Part shown: positions 23,252 to 34,896 of the stretch, one piece after another
Position numbering within the stretch: position 1 is the stretch's first letter
Layout of the letters: each line of letters opens with the position of its first letter
DNA from: Pyrenula massariospora
Taxonomy: Eukaryota; Ascomycota; Eurotiomycetes; Pyrenulales; Pyrenulaceae
DNA length: 64,000 nt
Direction: 5' to 3'
NCBI GenBank assembly: GCA_021030905.1
Contig: JAGFMI010000024.1
Span: forward strand, 124,001 to 188,000
Position numbers and translations under genes: made by a program
Notes under the pieces: model-generated
Told to the model about the DNA's origin: nothing
Databases searched by the model: none
Seen by the model: only the letters and a program-made list of their open reading frames with translations

Positions 23252-24025
23252 TATTATGCAGTGACCGCTAGACACTCGGATCGTAAGAAAAGGTGAGCGA
23301 AGAGCGCCGTTAACGGAGATGGGCGTTCGAAGGGCCGAAGAAATGCTCGCAGGCGTTCACAACTTTAAAAGCCTGAGAATAAGACTCGGTGAGTGTTGTG
23401 ATAGTGGTTACAATGATCGGTGCGGGATCAGGCGACAAGGTAAAGCATCATTCTTGGGCACGTACCAAGTGCGGTATGAAATCGTACAGGTCAAGCTTTC
23501 AAGAAAGCGCGAATGGGTCACATTGGCCCTGAGCAAGATGCGATAACGATTTTGGTACGGAGAGGTTGTGCAGAGGTTGATGAATGCTGGGGCTGGTTCA
23601 CAAAGGTTCCGAATCGCGGAGCGTAATGATCGCCTGTTGTAAAGACTGAAAAAGATCGTGAGGGACTAAAAGAAGCTAGAACGCTTCAATCGATTGCATG
23701 ATCTTGATTTTTCGGCAGTGACAGTAGGGTTGACAGGAGGAAAAGTCGCTGGTGAGCGAGAATGGGTCCTCCGCTAAGGGCAGCACCACACGCACTTTAG
23801 CTCTACGCCAGTTACCGGCGCGCATCAATCTGCATCATGTCTGCAATCCCGCGCCAAGCAATCTCTTATCGATAGCAATCACCCGAGGTTCCACCGTCCA
23901 AAAGCCCCCGGAGCCCGTTTTTGATATTCACTGGACCAGATAGATGATGGACCTCGCCCTGCAGTGCTTGTGTGTGCCGAAATCACGCGTCACAGTACCA
24001 AATCCGCCTGTCACGCCTCAATGAT
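23252..24025. promoter_or_regulatory. Bidirectional promoter region, Dep1/Sds3 gene and NOP12
   Basis: The only sequence between two divergent start codons (ATG 23251 minus, ATG 24026 plus). It contains no recognisable gene. Small frames on the plus strand lack domains. I infer shared regulatory sequence from geometry only; no specific binding site is claimed. Confidence 0.5.
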
Positions 24026-25619
24026 ATGGGTGGAAAACGAAAGAAGAGCACGGAGAAATCCGAAGCAGCAGACGCAATGCATTTATCTGCACCTGCAGCG
24101 TCACTGGACCCTTTACTGAGCTCCCTGTTCGCGTCTAGTGTGCGCTCTTTCTACCTCATCCTGGGGTGTATTCCTTACTGACATAAATCAGTCAGGTCCG
24201 TCTCAAGTACACCCTCTTCAGCATCTCTCTACGCCACCGAGACAGTTGGAAACGGCCATCCAGGAAAGGGAAGAAGAACCTAGCAATGCGGAAATTTCGA
24301 TGAGCGAGTCTGACTTTGGATCTACTTCGGGGTCGCAGCTCGACGGACGGCCAGACAGAAAGACGAATGGCTCTAGGAAGCGTCGGCGAATCGCAAAAGC
24401 AGATGATCTAGAATCGAAATATCTTGAACGCCTTGCTCGACAGGATGCCAATAACAGTTTGCCGGGCAGAGGCTATCGGGTTGCAGACCACACAGTTGTT
24501 GAAGAAGACGCGATCTCAGAAGATGAAGTCGATGTGGATGATGCAACTCTGGCTCCAAACGGCCTTCCCGTACACGAAAGTCTCACCAAATCATCGGAAG
24601 GTGGTGACAATTCCAATCGTACAGTATTTTTAGGTAATGTGTCCAGCCAGGCGATTATGTCCAAATCGGCAAAAAAGGTCCTCTTGAAGCACATTTCTGC
24701 ATTCCTTCCAACCCTCTCACCGAGCATTGAATCTCATAAGATTGAGTCGATACGCTTCCGTTCCGTCGCCTTTGCTGCTGGCATTCCGAAAAAGGCAGCG
24801 TACGCCAAAAAAGAAATTATGGATGTAACTACCAGAAGCACAAATGCGTACGTGGTTTACACGACAGAGATTGCCGCGAGGGCCGCCGTAAGAAAATTGA
24901 ATGGCAGTGTCGTGCTAGATCGACACCTTAGGGCAGATCTTGTTTCCCATCCTGCTAAGATCGACCACAGTCGGTGCATATTCGTCGGTAACCTCAGCTT
25001 TGTGGACGAAGAAACGACGGAGGAAAAAGCCCAGGGCGAAGATGGCGAAACTGTCAAGCAGAAGAGGAAGAAGGCACGTGAGCCTGCAGACGCTGAAGAG
25101 GGTCTCTGGCGCACCCTAGGTAAATGTGGTACAATCGAGAGCGTCAGAGTAATCCGTGATAAATCAACGCGAGTCGGGAAAGGCTTCGCTTACGTTCAGT
25201 TTGCCAACATGAATGCAGTGGAAGCCGCATTATTGTACAATGGCAAGAAGTTTCCTCCCTTACTTCCCAGAAATTTGAGGGTCATGCGAGCAAAGAAATC
25301 GAAAAAGACGACAGCAGCCGGCAAGCAAAGCAATCCTCAAACGGCAAAAGCTGCACGCAGGCAGAAGCCTTTCCATGGGACACTTTCGAGATTAGCCGAG
25401 CGTGCGAGTGCATCTACTGGAGGCAGAGCTCTAGGTAGGCTAAAGCGGCCGGAAAGTTTTGTCTTTGAAGGTCACCGCGCTTCTCAAACGAAAGATAGGA
25501 TGTCTGGAAGAAATAAGAAACGGAAGAGTAGCAAGCCAGATCCTCATAGCAGGAAAGCTAGGAGGACGGCTGCCTTCAAGGCTGCCGGAGGAAAGCCAAA
25601 GGGAAAATCCATCGGCTGA
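24026..25619 (+). CDS. NOP12: Nucleolar RNA-binding protein Nop12
   Basis: Two-RRM nucleolar protein needed for pre-25S rRNA processing and 60S subunit assembly. Exons 24026-24139 and 24192-25619 give 513 aa. The first exon (MGGKRKKSTEK...LLSSLFASS) ends in the family's DP-L-SLFASS motif; the alternative start inside exon 2 would lose it. Acidic and basic linkers lead to RRM1 (RTVFLGNVSSQ..., about residues 180-290) and RRM2 (RCIFVGNLSF...GKGFAYVQFANMNAVEAAL). RRM2 has the usual Glu/Lys-rich insertion between beta 1 and helix 1. The C-terminus is strongly basic (RNKKRKSSK, GGKPKGKSIG), fitting nucleolar targeting. The donor could be GTGCGC in phase 0 or GTGTGC two bases earlier with a different acceptor; this alters at most one or two residues. 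Confidence 0.93.
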
Positions 25620-27227
25620 CGAGTCATCTTGGAAGCTCGATTATTAGGGCATTGGATGTACTTAGCATTGAAGTAGTGCATTTACCGGTTTGTGACTCTT
25701 GCATAGGATGCGAATTCTGCCTCTCATACGAGGAAGGTATAGGTTGTGATACATGAGACTTATGTATCAAGCTTCAAAAATATCCTATCGATTTTACAAT
25801 GCAGATTTTGCTCCAAGCTGGTAAGCCTACTTATAAACAGGGTAAGCATTTGGCTCCCTTATCGTATTATTCTGTAAGAATTTGTTTGTTTTCAGAATGG
25901 CGGATACAACTTGGCTCGGATTTTACCAACCTTCATCCTATGCCTTTCTTCGCTAGTATTCACCTTACGCCCTCCATCGATAGCTCAGGGAATATCCCGT
26001 CGTCATAAGACCCAGCCGTGCCAAACTATTACTTACGCCAGTCGACCGTATCGTCAGGGATGGTATCGAGATTTTAACAATGATCACGTCGTCCGCAGTT
26101 GCAATTGCAAGACCGTGCGCAGGACAAAGTTTAGAGGCTCCTTGAAATTGAATATTTGGGTTGTCGATTACCAATTCCCCAGTCACATTGCAGCTAAGTA
26201 GATAAGTACTAAATCCAGTACCATCTGTTAGGAGGTCATGACGACTTCTACTTCTTCTTGGAAGGTTCTGAACTAAATCTCGATCTCTGCTTGGCGTAGG
26301 CTGCTTCTTTCTAGTTCGCACATTCTGGGCAGAGGGCCAGGCCAACAGCTGTCAGATCATTCATATCGGCTAGCGGCAAATTCACCAGTCTCTCACTTCT
26401 CCGAGCGCTCTGACAAAAGAAATATCATGGGTAGAGAGTATCCATCGCTCCGTGATCCCTGTCACGGGTTAAAAATCTCTAGCTATACTCGTAATGACAT
26501 CGTCAAGCCAAGTAATAGTAGCCCTGCTTGACCCTTACTATTCAAGTTTCGATTTGTATCAAAGACAAACATATAGCACTGATTCTTAGCCAAAGCCAGA
26601 AAAATCTTCTGTTGCGTCTTCTAAAATGACTGACGGCACCGTATACAAGATCCAACGCTCTGAAAAGCTTTGACTAAATGCGCTGTTCCTTGCCAGGACT
26701 CGAAATTGGGGCCGCGTTGATAGAAGTGCTTAAGCGTATTTTGTGAAGCTTTCTAACGACGTTGTCACGAAAGAAAAATAGACAAATGAGTGAATGCTGG
26801 GTGGACCCTCTCACTGAAACTCAGCTGCTGAATCATCTGAGTATGCGATGATACAATCTTCAAACTTTTTGCGTGTTAAACATGTTCTGAAGAAATGTGC
26901 TCCCAGTCTGGAAAGAGGCAGCCTGTGATATAGGAAGAAGGTAGAGTTCTCGTGTCGGCGGAGTGAGAGCAATCGAATGCCAAGCCGAAATCAGCGCTAT
27001 GTCTCATGCGGTAAGGGTCCAGATATTTTTGATGCGACAGGGATGTCCTGGTCTCCCGTCTTTTGATATTTACAACTCTAGATTTAAAGGAATAGAAAGA
27101 CGTGTATTGCGAATTCTTTATGCCGCGCTGCTCAAAGTTACTGATTAATGTCGACTTTTTGACAGTCTCGAGGGGCTGGCGGGGTCTACTCGTATTTTAG
27201 AGAAGACTTGAAAACTTGGCCATTGAG
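25620..27227. other. Gene-free gap before the Rex1-type gene
   Basis: About 1.6 kb, A/T-rich in parts. The longest frame (26345-25965, minus) has no domain I recognise and no splice support, though part of it (near 26100-26210) has ordinary-looking composition. The final 100 bases before the ATG at 27228 are probably the promoter of the exonuclease gene. Confidence 0.4.
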
Positions 27228-29243
27228 ATGGGCCACAAACGAGATTTTGCCGAGTTCAAGGACCAGGATGGATCAGGGTGGACAATGGTCGGCAAACACG
27301 GGCGAAGCAGGAAAAGAGACGAAAATGGAGAAAAGACAAAGTATCCTCGACTTGCCTGTGATGGAAAGATTCAAGCTCCTATCAGGCTTGACGAGCTTCA
27401 GCGGCTGGCACTCTATGTTCTGGCTGACGGAGTCGCTCCGCAATGGGTCGCATACCACCATGCATTGCATACTAGAAGAGTCGTTCTTCTCATGGTCCCT
27501 GGTCTTGAGATGAGCATGTTCGATGGGACTGGCTCTAGCGGCCAGCGCCAGTCCTCATCTGAGCCCCAGAACGGTAATGTTGAAAATGGCGTGGACACCG
27601 CGGAAGAAAGTAAGAACGAAGAATTCGCATGCTGGAAGCAGGGTCGTTCAAATCCACAGATCTATAAAGGTAATCCAATAGACTTAGCCGAGCAATCACT
27701 TGTACCTTCACTTCGGCCGATTACTGCAGCTTTCTCTCAAGTTTGGCCAATCAAAGCCCCCGGTGACAGTTCGCTGAGCCGGATACATTCCCCTGTACAA
27801 GCTATACTTGTTTCGTCAGTTCCTTTAACGAAAGAGCAGGAATCGGAGCGGAAGAAAGGAAACCGACAGCATCGGGAGGACAAGGATTTCGTTCAAGTCC
27901 GGACCAGAATATCCGAATTCATACATTCGCTTGAAGATCTGCGGGAGGCAGAATACCCGATTCATCCAGCTCTACACGAATCTGCAGATGACGTCCTTGC
28001 TGAAACGCAGCGTCGGAAAATAGCTGGTCAGACAATTGAGCAGGGTTGGATTGACAGTAAAGTTTTTTCCATGGACGCGACAATGATATCCGAAGAGCAA
28101 GTTGAGAATGGAAGCATCACAGCGGGATACACAATCTATGCCTTAGATTGCGAAATGGTCCTTACGGACGACGGCGTCTCATCGCTTGCTCGAGTCTCGA
28201 TCGTTGATTGGGGAGGCAACAAAGTACTTGATGAACTTGTCAAACCTGCGAGACCGATCAAAGACTACTTCACTCAATTTTCCGGCATGACTAAAGAGCT
28301 GCTCGACCCCATCACAACCACCCTATCCGACATCCAATCCCGTCTCCTCACCCTTCTCACACCGACCACCATCCTACTCGGCCACAGCCTCGAATCTGAC
28401 CTCACAGCTCTAAAACTCACCCATCCTCTCATAATTGACACCTCTCTCATCTACCCACACCCGCGCGGCCCACCTCTCCGCTCTTCCCTCAAATATCTCG
28501 CATATAAAAACCTCAAGCGCGAGATCCAAACCGGCGGCAAGCTCGGCCATGACTCCTTTGAGGATGCTCTCGCCGTCCTCGACTTAGTCAAACTCAAGTG
28601 TGAAAAAGGCCCCAAGTGGGGAACCTCCGAAGCAAGCGGCGAACCAATATTCCGGCGCATATCGCGCGCCAAGCGTAAAGACGGCAGTAACCGCACAACC
28701 GCCATCATCGATCACGGTAGCCCCGAGCGCGGCTACGGGAAAGAAGCTACGTACCACCTCGGCGGCGGTACTGACACGGCGATCGTCCAAGGCCTCATCC
28801 GCGCCGTCAACGGCGACCCAGACGGGAGTTACATCAAGGCCGGCGGCGTGGATTTCACGTGGGCTCGACTTCGCGAGCTGGAGAGTGCACGTGGGTGGAG
28901 CAACAATAATCGCGATCACGCCGTGCCCAACTCTCTACACTCCGAAAACGACAAATCCGATATAAATGCTGCAACCATTGCTGCTCAAGCAGGCGAGACT
29001 GTGACGAATATCCGCCGCATCTACGACGCGCTGCCGCCATGCACGCTGTACATGGTGTATAGCGGGACGGGAGACCCCCGGGAACTGGGGAGGTTGCAAG
29101 CGATGCAGAGGACGTACAAGAGGGAAATTAGGGTGAAAAGGTGGGATGAATTGAGCGTGAAGTGGACGGATGTCGAGGAGCAGGCGTTGCGGAAGGCGAC
29201 AGCGCGGGCAAGGGAGGGGGTAGGCTTCTTGACCGTGAAGTGA
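27228..29243 (+). CDS. REX1: RNA exonuclease, Rex1/Rnh70 type (DEDDh)
   Basis: 3'-5' exonuclease of the DEDDh family that trims 5S rRNA, tRNA and other small RNAs in the nucleus. One exon, 671 aa from the ATG giving MGHKRDFAEF. The nuclease core starts at YALDCEMVLTDDG (about residue 306, the D-x-E pair), continues with the FSGMTKELL block and LLGHSLESDLTALKL (second Asp, about 385), and ends with KLGHDSFEDALAVLDL (His and final Asp, about 440). The N-terminal 270 residues are poorly conserved and partly charged. The C-terminal 200 residues include a variable linker and DALPPCTLYMVYSGTGDPREL, a block that also occurs in fungal Rex1-like proteins. The codon at 27216 is TTG, so the ATG at 27228 is the start. 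No intron is needed. Confidence 0.92.
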   Translation: MGHKRDFAEFKDQDGSGWTMVGKHGRSRKRDENGEKTKYPRLACDGKIQAPIRLDELQRLALYVLADGVAPQWVAYHHALHTRRVVLLMVPGLEMSMFDGTGSSGQRQSSSEPQNGNVENGVDTAEESKNEEFACWKQGRSNPQIYKGNPIDLAEQSLVPSLRPITAAFSQVWPIKAPGDSSLSRIHSPVQAILVSSVPLTKEQESERKKGNRQHREDKDFVQVRTRISEFIHSLEDLREAEYPIHPALHESADDVLAETQRRKIAGQTIEQGWIDSKVFSMDATMISEEQVENGSITAGYTIYALDCEMVLTDDGVSSLARVSIVDWGGNKVLDELVKPARPIKDYFTQFSGMTKELLDPITTTLSDIQSRLLTLLTPTTILLGHSLESDLTALKLTHPLIIDTSLIYPHPRGPPLRSSLKYLAYKNLKREIQTGGKLGHDSFEDALAVLDLVKLKCEKGPKWGTSEASGEPIFRRISRAKRKDGSNRTTAIIDHGSPERGYGKEATYHLGGGTDTAIVQGLIRAVNGDPDGSYIKAGGVDFTWARLRELESARGWSNNNRDHAVPNSLHSENDKSDINAATIAAQAGETVTNIRRIYDALPPCTLYMVYSGTGDPRELGRLQAMQRTYKREIRVKRWDELSVKWTDVEEQALRKATARAREGVGFLTVK

Positions 29244-30020
29244 GGTAGGGTTGTGAACGCTGTACTAACATGCTTTGCTAACTTTCGAGCCTGTTGTGGG
29301 CGTCGCGTTTTGCTTCTCAATAACAACGTTACATCACGTATTTTCAGTGTTCTCAAGTTCGCCGTATGCGCAAAGCTGTCGACTACTTTCACATGCTCCA
29401 TAGACTCCAATATGTTGATTTTAAACGTTCAGGGTGATGGAGAGTCGGTCTTGAACTCTAGCAGTGGTTCATCGTGGGTGACCCTTTCGTTTTCCAGTTC
29501 ACATGGACGCTCAAAAGGTCCACCTGTTCGACCAACTTGCCAATAGAAGCGAACAAATGTGGCCTTTAACCCTAAATATTCAATTTCGAGTGACCTCATA
29601 ACAAGCTCCACAGGGCAGATCTTCTTTCTATCTTTCAGCATACATCATCTCTCACTAGTCACAGTTCCTTTACAGTGAAACATCTCAACGTCTACCTTAT
29701 TTTCCGCTATATCTGTGATCTGACCGCTAGAGAACTGAATTCATACCTTCGAGGACAACTTCATTTCTTAGTCTCCGCATCAACTAGGTACCAAATCTCG
29801 TACATCGTCTGTAGCACGTCATCTAGTAAGATGTTCGCGAAGCCTCACGACACCGCATTTAACCAATTTTAAAAAGTCGGAAAGGGCGTTTCGAGAAGGT
29901 GGAAAGAGCGCCTGGAGACGGTGTTGCTAGGAAACATTGTCTTTCAAACCCCAATTTTCCGCATGATCGTCAACCCTCAAGCTCAAGATTAGCATTCAAA
30001 CTAGCAATCGTCATCGAGCT
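29244..30020. other. Intergenic region between exonuclease and MYND genes
   Basis: 3' region of the exonuclease gene and promoter of the MYND gene. Only short frames; nothing else recognised. Confidence 0.45.
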
Positions 30021-31214
30021 ATGTCTCATGTGCAGCAAGATAGTGACCAAAGCTGTTATATGTGTATTCAGCCTGGGAAACTTCGTTGCAAACAATGCGG
30101 CGGGCGATACTGTTCTCAATCATGTCAAAAGAAAGACTGGGCGGTCCACAAACTGCTCTGTAAGAGCTTAAGAGACTATTCCACGCCACCGACTGAGCAT
30201 AGCGTGCGAGCCATCATTTTCGAACCTGCTCAATCAAAGCCCAGCTTTACCTGGATACGCCTGGAATGGAGGACTCAGAGAGGATCAAATAGGCAAACAC
30301 TTATACCTGACCAGGACATTGAAGAACGCTTTGGGGTGAAAGGTGTCGAAGTAACTCCGATCGGGACAGACGCGTTGCAGAACAAAATACTGGAAAATTA
30401 TATCGAGATACATTCTGGCGATACAATGATGGTAGATGGATCTCCTTTGAATCAAAGCATCATACGTGTCTGCAAAGGCCAGCTTCACCATCATTGGGCA
30501 GGCTTGGTAATCATTCTGCGCAGACTTGGAAGCCCTCTAGAGTCCGATCGTGAAATTGGTCATTCACATCTGCGGGACTTGAGGTCTGCAGTGGATTATT
30601 GCTTAGCCTACCGCAATTCCCATGTCAAACATTCCATCGATGGGACTGGGATAACGATCGCCAGGCAGCAACAGTATATTCAGGGAGTGCGAATCAATTG
30701 CGATGGCGTAATGCAAGCAAGAAAATGCGGGCGCTTTACGCTTCTGGAAGTGCATTCAAATCATTCGATTTGGCAACAGCCCATCTCACACATCTCCGAC
30801 GCGATCGGCCTGTCTCTTCACGTGGAACGCCTTTACGACATCGTCGGAAACGTCGATGGCTCAAATCAACCATTGACATGCCTCATGCTCGATTGCGACC
30901 CTAACTCGAAGAGATATGGCTGGGGTCCGGTGGAGTGGACGATCGACAGCCCGAGGAGCGCACTCGTGGTCCGCAAAGACAAGAAGCCTCTGTTTCCATT
31001 ACACTTGCAGGTCATTTGCAATTACTGTCAGTATGTCGTCGGACCACGATATGCGGGGCTTGCTGGAGAATTCAAATCAAACATCGAGATACACCGCCGA
31101 CTCGTCGAAAACTTGACGAGGACGAAATTCGAAGCACACTACAACCAATACGTATCAGAGGCAAATATCGATACGGCTGTGCTCGATAGAACGCCGTATC
31201 CGTATGCGTTGTGA
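30021..31214 (+). CDS. MYND-type zinc finger protein
   Basis: One exon, 397 aa. The N-terminus has a complete MYND finger, residues 12-47: C-x2-C (CYMC), C-x2-C (CKQC), YCSQSCQKKDW and HKLLC. MYND fingers bind proline-rich peptides, and fungal genomes contain many such proteins of unknown role. The remaining 350 residues carry no domain I can name, but several motifs (KPSFTWIRLEW, GHSHLRDLRSAVDYC) recur in the decayed copy that follows, so the whole protein is a duplicated unit. Near the end there is a weak C-x2-C (CNYC). No signal or membrane segment is seen. The start is the first in-frame Met before the finger. Confidence 0.8.
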   Translation: MSHVQQDSDQSCYMCIQPGKLRCKQCGGRYCSQSCQKKDWAVHKLLCKSLRDYSTPPTEHSVRAIIFEPAQSKPSFTWIRLEWRTQRGSNRQTLIPDQDIEERFGVKGVEVTPIGTDALQNKILENYIEIHSGDTMMVDGSPLNQSIIRVCKGQLHHHWAGLVIILRRLGSPLESDREIGHSHLRDLRSAVDYCLAYRNSHVKHSIDGTGITIARQQQYIQGVRINCDGVMQARKCGRFTLLEVHSNHSIWQQPISHISDAIGLSLHVERLYDIVGNVDGSNQPLTCLMLDCDPNSKRYGWGPVEWTIDSPRSALVVRKDKKPLFPLHLQVICNYCQYVVGPRYAGLAGEFKSNIEIHRRLVENLTRTKFEAHYNQYVSEANIDTAVLDRTPYPYAL

Positions 31215-31788
31215 GAGATGGGGAAAAGGGTGTGTCATCAAATTCGTGGGCGATGGTGACGCTGGATGAGCTGGCATGATACGAACCTGCACGAACAATG
31301 TAATTTTCCTCATGGTAGATTTGCTGCTTCTCTCAACAAATGGGGTTAGGCCACAGATTTAACAATTAGGTCTGAGGTGAAAAGAACGTATGCGGGAGTC
31401 TTTTGTACTGGTCCGGTCTGCTGAGGGCGTGTAAAGATCTGCTTCCACGGATCACAAAATTGCCAGAGATGCCATTTATCAAGGTGGCAAGCGCGTGCTT
31501 CTATCACGAGACGAGATGAGCCACGCCTCAATATAGGTACTGAGACACTTTCCATCTCTTTCTCAAAATTCAGGCCACGTCACATTTATATGGTCTTCCA
31601 CCCGGACACAGCACCAGTGTCTGCGTGACACAGCTGAGCTGGAAGTGAAAAAAAACCCCCTCCCCAACCCTCGCCATTTTAGGTTCCCTTCACTGTCCAT
31701 ATTTCAAACAAGAATTCGCTCCAGCAGAATCTCTTGCGTACGAGTGAAGCTTTCACAGGCATTAGAATCATCGATACTTTCCAGAGCC
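31215..31788. other. Spacer between MYND gene and its broken copy
   Basis: Only short unsupported frames. The last 100 bases are C/A/T-rich leader-like sequence before the ATG at 31789. Confidence 0.45.
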
Positions 31789-32725
31789 ATGCCCAACGTA
31801 GACGAGTTACCCGATTTTGTCTTCGCCACTACTCAGCACCCACACAAAGTGCAAGATCTTGACTCGACTTGCATTATGTGCATGAAGGAAGGGTCTAAGC
31901 AATGTAGCGAATGCAGCGCTCGGTGCTGTTCCAAGGTTTGCCAGGAAAGAGATTGGCCAGTGCATGAGTTGCTTTGCAAAGAGTCTCAAAATTTCGCCAT
32001 CGTCCCTAACCATGATTATGTGAGTCTGCTTCTGTTTTTACACGACTTCCTGTTGCTTTGGGATTCTTGATATTTGATCACTCACAGAACGCGAATTGAA
32101 GGTTTGAGCGATTTTCTTCCATCCGATGGAGAACAAGCCGCAATTCACATGGCTTAAGCCTCGCTGCTGGCGTAACCCAACTCGCCCAATTGACCTGAAC
32201 CATCATCTTGGAAGCTTCTGGCACACACCCTTCACTCTCAGCAGGGACGCTGAGCAGAAAAAGAACCTTCTCGATCCAATTGAAATATGGCGTGGGCAAA
32301 ACGCGGGTGTCGGAAGAGTTCAATCAACAAAGAATTTTCAAAAATAAGGCGCTACGTCAATGGAATGGACCGTATACCGTTCTCCACATTGATAGCTGTT
32401 CGAAAAAGATGGGAACAACTTACGGTCATGCCAGCCTTAGGGATCTGAGAACGGCAGTTGGTTTCTTTGGTTCACACGACAACCTCCAAAACAGGGGCCT
32501 TTCTGAACACATTGCACAATTTCAAAGGTCTGCTTGATCTCAAAATCGAAGGGTGATGGGCATATTGATCCTGATCAGGTATTGCTACGGTCTGTCGATC
32601 TGGGAACTGCTTTTCACAAGGCCGTTTTCAAGCGACATCATCCCAGGGCGAGAGGCGAACTGTGCGGGACTATTCACGGGTTGGGGCAGTCGAGCCTATT
32701 AAGTGGCATGAATGTAGAATTGGTC
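31789..32725 (+). pseudogene. Broken tandem copy of the MYND zinc finger gene
   Basis: A second MYND finger begins at ATG 31789 (MPNVDELPDF...). It has CIMCMKEGSKQCSEC, CCSKVCQERDW and HELLC, all zinc ligands intact. After residue 77 there is a GTGAGT donor at 32020 and a CACAG acceptor ending 32087, but the joined frame reaches TGA after three codons. Homology to the intact neighbour resumes in other frames. At 32102-32152 the reading AIFFHPMENKPQFTW matches AIIFEPAQSKPSFTW, but the codon before it is TGA (32105-32107) where the intact copy has CGA-type Arg. GHASLRDLRTAV (about 32424) is in yet another frame, and 32534-32731 in another again. At least three frame changes and a stop support a pseudogene. 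A truncated finger-only protein of about 80 residues could still be made. Confidence 0.72.
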
Positions 32726-33894
32726 TCATAAATAGATTCTCGGAAAGTCAGATCCTAGAACACGAGCTGTGTGAAACTTTTGCGCAATGTCCACCTCTTG
32801 AACATCCATTGTAGCGAAATCCCGATGTACAACTCACCTCCACAAAGCATTTCGAATGGGCAGGGATGTTGTGCCACTTCTTCGATTCTAGTTTCATCTC
32901 GATGCAGGGCCGAAGTCTCCGTGCATTTGATGCGAGGTTTCCACATGTTGTATTTACGTAGGTACGTCGCGGCAGTGTTGGCGCAGTGCAACTCGTTACC
33001 CGATCCTGTAGCTGCGGGTTCCCGCATCGAGGAATGCCAGACCGAGACCCCAACACGGCCAGTTCCACAAAAGATTTTATGCTTCAATCATCGTTCAAAG
33101 ACAAGCCAGTACTTGCCCCAGGTTTCATGCGCCCCCACGCCGTGACCCTGCAGCATGCCGTAGACTGCTGTGCGACTGCAACAATTCTCCGTGTTTCCAA
33201 CTCGACTTGCAATTCCGCCATCGCTTGAGAGATGTAACTCACAGGGAAGCCCATCCCGTCTTTCAGTTTGAGTTGACTCGCAGAGAGCAAGTCCGTGTCT
33301 TTGGAATTTCGTCCCAACCACCTTGACCTGCAGCCTACTTTCGAGCTACAGCCGCAGATCCCGCTGGATGAACTGCCTCCCGATGCCGTGGAACTACCGG
33401 CGTGATCCTCGCCTAGCGCACCGATAGGGCTGACGAGCCGCTCCTGATCTCGATTTTTAGAACACGCAAAACTGCAAGTCATGCCAGTCAATGCTGTTAA
33501 GCATCAGCCGCCACCGTCATGGTTGGACGATGCCTGAATCAGGAACACGGTGCTGACCGCACGTAGGATTCCGCCCCACCACCGTCTCTCCCAGGCTTGT
33601 GAATCCCGCCTTAAGCAACGACTCCGCCCAATTGGCCCCAAGCTTAACGTAACACCTTCGAATTACACTTGCTCAAGTCAATACTCGCAACTGACGGTAA
33701 GCATGGAGCGCAGAAGGACTGTCTAGTGAGTATGGATCAAAGCCATGTCTACGATCCTTCACTCTCCCATAAAATCGTCCCTGTTCCTCTCTTCTCGTGT
33801 AGGTCATGTTTCTCAAGATCGTTTTCACTGTCTCTCGCTCTCTCGCCAACACTAGACTTGATACCAACTGTGCAGTCCTGCGTTTTTGCTCGCC
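32726..33894. other. Gap upstream of the Pth11-like gene
   Basis: Several overlapping frames on both strands (for example 33491-33084 minus, 135 codons, and 33145-32771 plus) compete without domain or splice support. The first part may be the tail of the decayed MYND copy. The 200 bases before 33895 are C/T-rich, as in fungal promoters. Confidence 0.4.
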
Positions 33895-34896
33895 ATGTCT
33901 CACTTACCAGAGGATCGAGGTCCTGCGATCCGCAAAGTTGCTATCATCTCACCCATCATTGCAAGTCTCTTCGTGGTCCTCCGTCTCTACTCGCGTCTCT
34001 TTCTGACTCGCGCTCCTGGCTTGGATGACCTTGTTGCGACTCTCACCCTCGTTGCGTCGATTGCCTATAGCGTACTCATCTGCTTTGCCACTTACAATGG
34101 CATGGGCAAACATGAGAAGGATATGTCTTCAGACCTGAAGGAGCACTATAGCAAATGGATCGTTATTGTCTCTGAACTCTACTGCCTCGCTCTTCTAGGT
34201 TACAAACTCGCGATTCTGATGACATATCATCGTATTTTCTCCGTCTCTCGTCGCTTCAAGTATGTGTGCTGGACTGTCATGTTCTTTGTATCAGGGTATC
34301 TCATCTGCAACATGATCACTGAGGTCACTGGCTGCCATCCGCTGAAGAAGTTCTGGAATAAGAAGAGCCCGGGGGAATGTGTAAACTTCATCGCTTTGGA
34401 TATCACGTATGGAGTCTTCAACGTCCTTACTGACTTTGCAATTGCGCTCTTACCGCTGCGTCCGGTGTGGCATCTTCAGATGGATCGGAAAGAGAAGATT
34501 GGGCTGTCACTGATCTTCCTTACGGGTATTATCGCCTTTGTTGTTGCTCTTGTCAGATGGATCATCGCTTGCATCGACCTGACTTCCGAGGACCGTATCT
34601 GGATCGCCGGCTTGGCCTTCTTATGGAGCGTACTCGAAGTCAATACCGGTCTCATCTGCGCTTGCTGCCTGCCTTTGAAGCCACTTTTCGTCAAAGTGCG
34701 CAGGAGCTCGCTCGTGTCCAGTATGTTTTCCTCGCACAAGTCGTCACCGGGTCCCACGCATATCTCAAAGACTACAACAACCATCGTTGAGACAAAGAAG
34801 CGCTGGCCTGGCAATGGAAGAAAATCCGAAGGCTCGGACCGCACACCGGTTTTAGACTCCTTTGATCAAGAAATGAGGAGGCTTGGTGCGGTATAG
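33895..34896 (+). CDS. Pth11-like fungal rhodopsin-domain membrane protein
   Basis: Seven-transmembrane protein of the large fungal rhodopsin-domain (Pth11-like) family, possible plasma-membrane receptors. One exon, 333 aa from the ATG giving MSHLPEDRGP; the in-frame codon at 33886 is TTG. Family signatures are VVLRLYSRLFLTRAPGLDDLVA in the first loop, WIVIVSELYCLALLGYKLAILMTYHRIF, GCHPLKKFWNKKSPGECVN, LTDFAIALLPLRPVWHLQM and RKEKIGLSLIFLTG. No CFEM domain precedes the first helix, so it belongs to the CFEM-less group. The cytoplasmic C-terminus is about 75 residues and Ser/Thr/Lys-rich. Ligand and pathway are unknown. Confidence 0.92.
   Translation: MSHLPEDRGPAIRKVAIISPIIASLFVVLRLYSRLFLTRAPGLDDLVATLTLVASIAYSVLICFATYNGMGKHEKDMSSDLKEHYSKWIVIVSELYCLALLGYKLAILMTYHRIFSVSRRFKYVCWTVMFFVSGYLICNMITEVTGCHPLKKFWNKKSPGECVNFIALDITYGVFNVLTDFAIALLPLRPVWHLQMDRKEKIGLSLIFLTGIIAFVVALVRWIIACIDLTSEDRIWIAGLAFLWSVLEVNTGLICACCLPLKPLFVKVRRSSLVSSMFSSHKSSPGPTHISKTTTTIVETKKRWPGNGRKSEGSDRTPVLDSFDQEMRRLGAV

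Noticed and set aside
25965-26345. 126-codon minus frame between NOP12 and the exonuclease gene
   Set aside because: Partly natural-looking but without a domain, splice support or upstream exons.
33084-33491. 135-codon minus frame, Ser/Cys-rich
   Set aside because: Overlaps other frames of similar length on the plus strand and shows no domain or partner exon; it could be real but is not supported.
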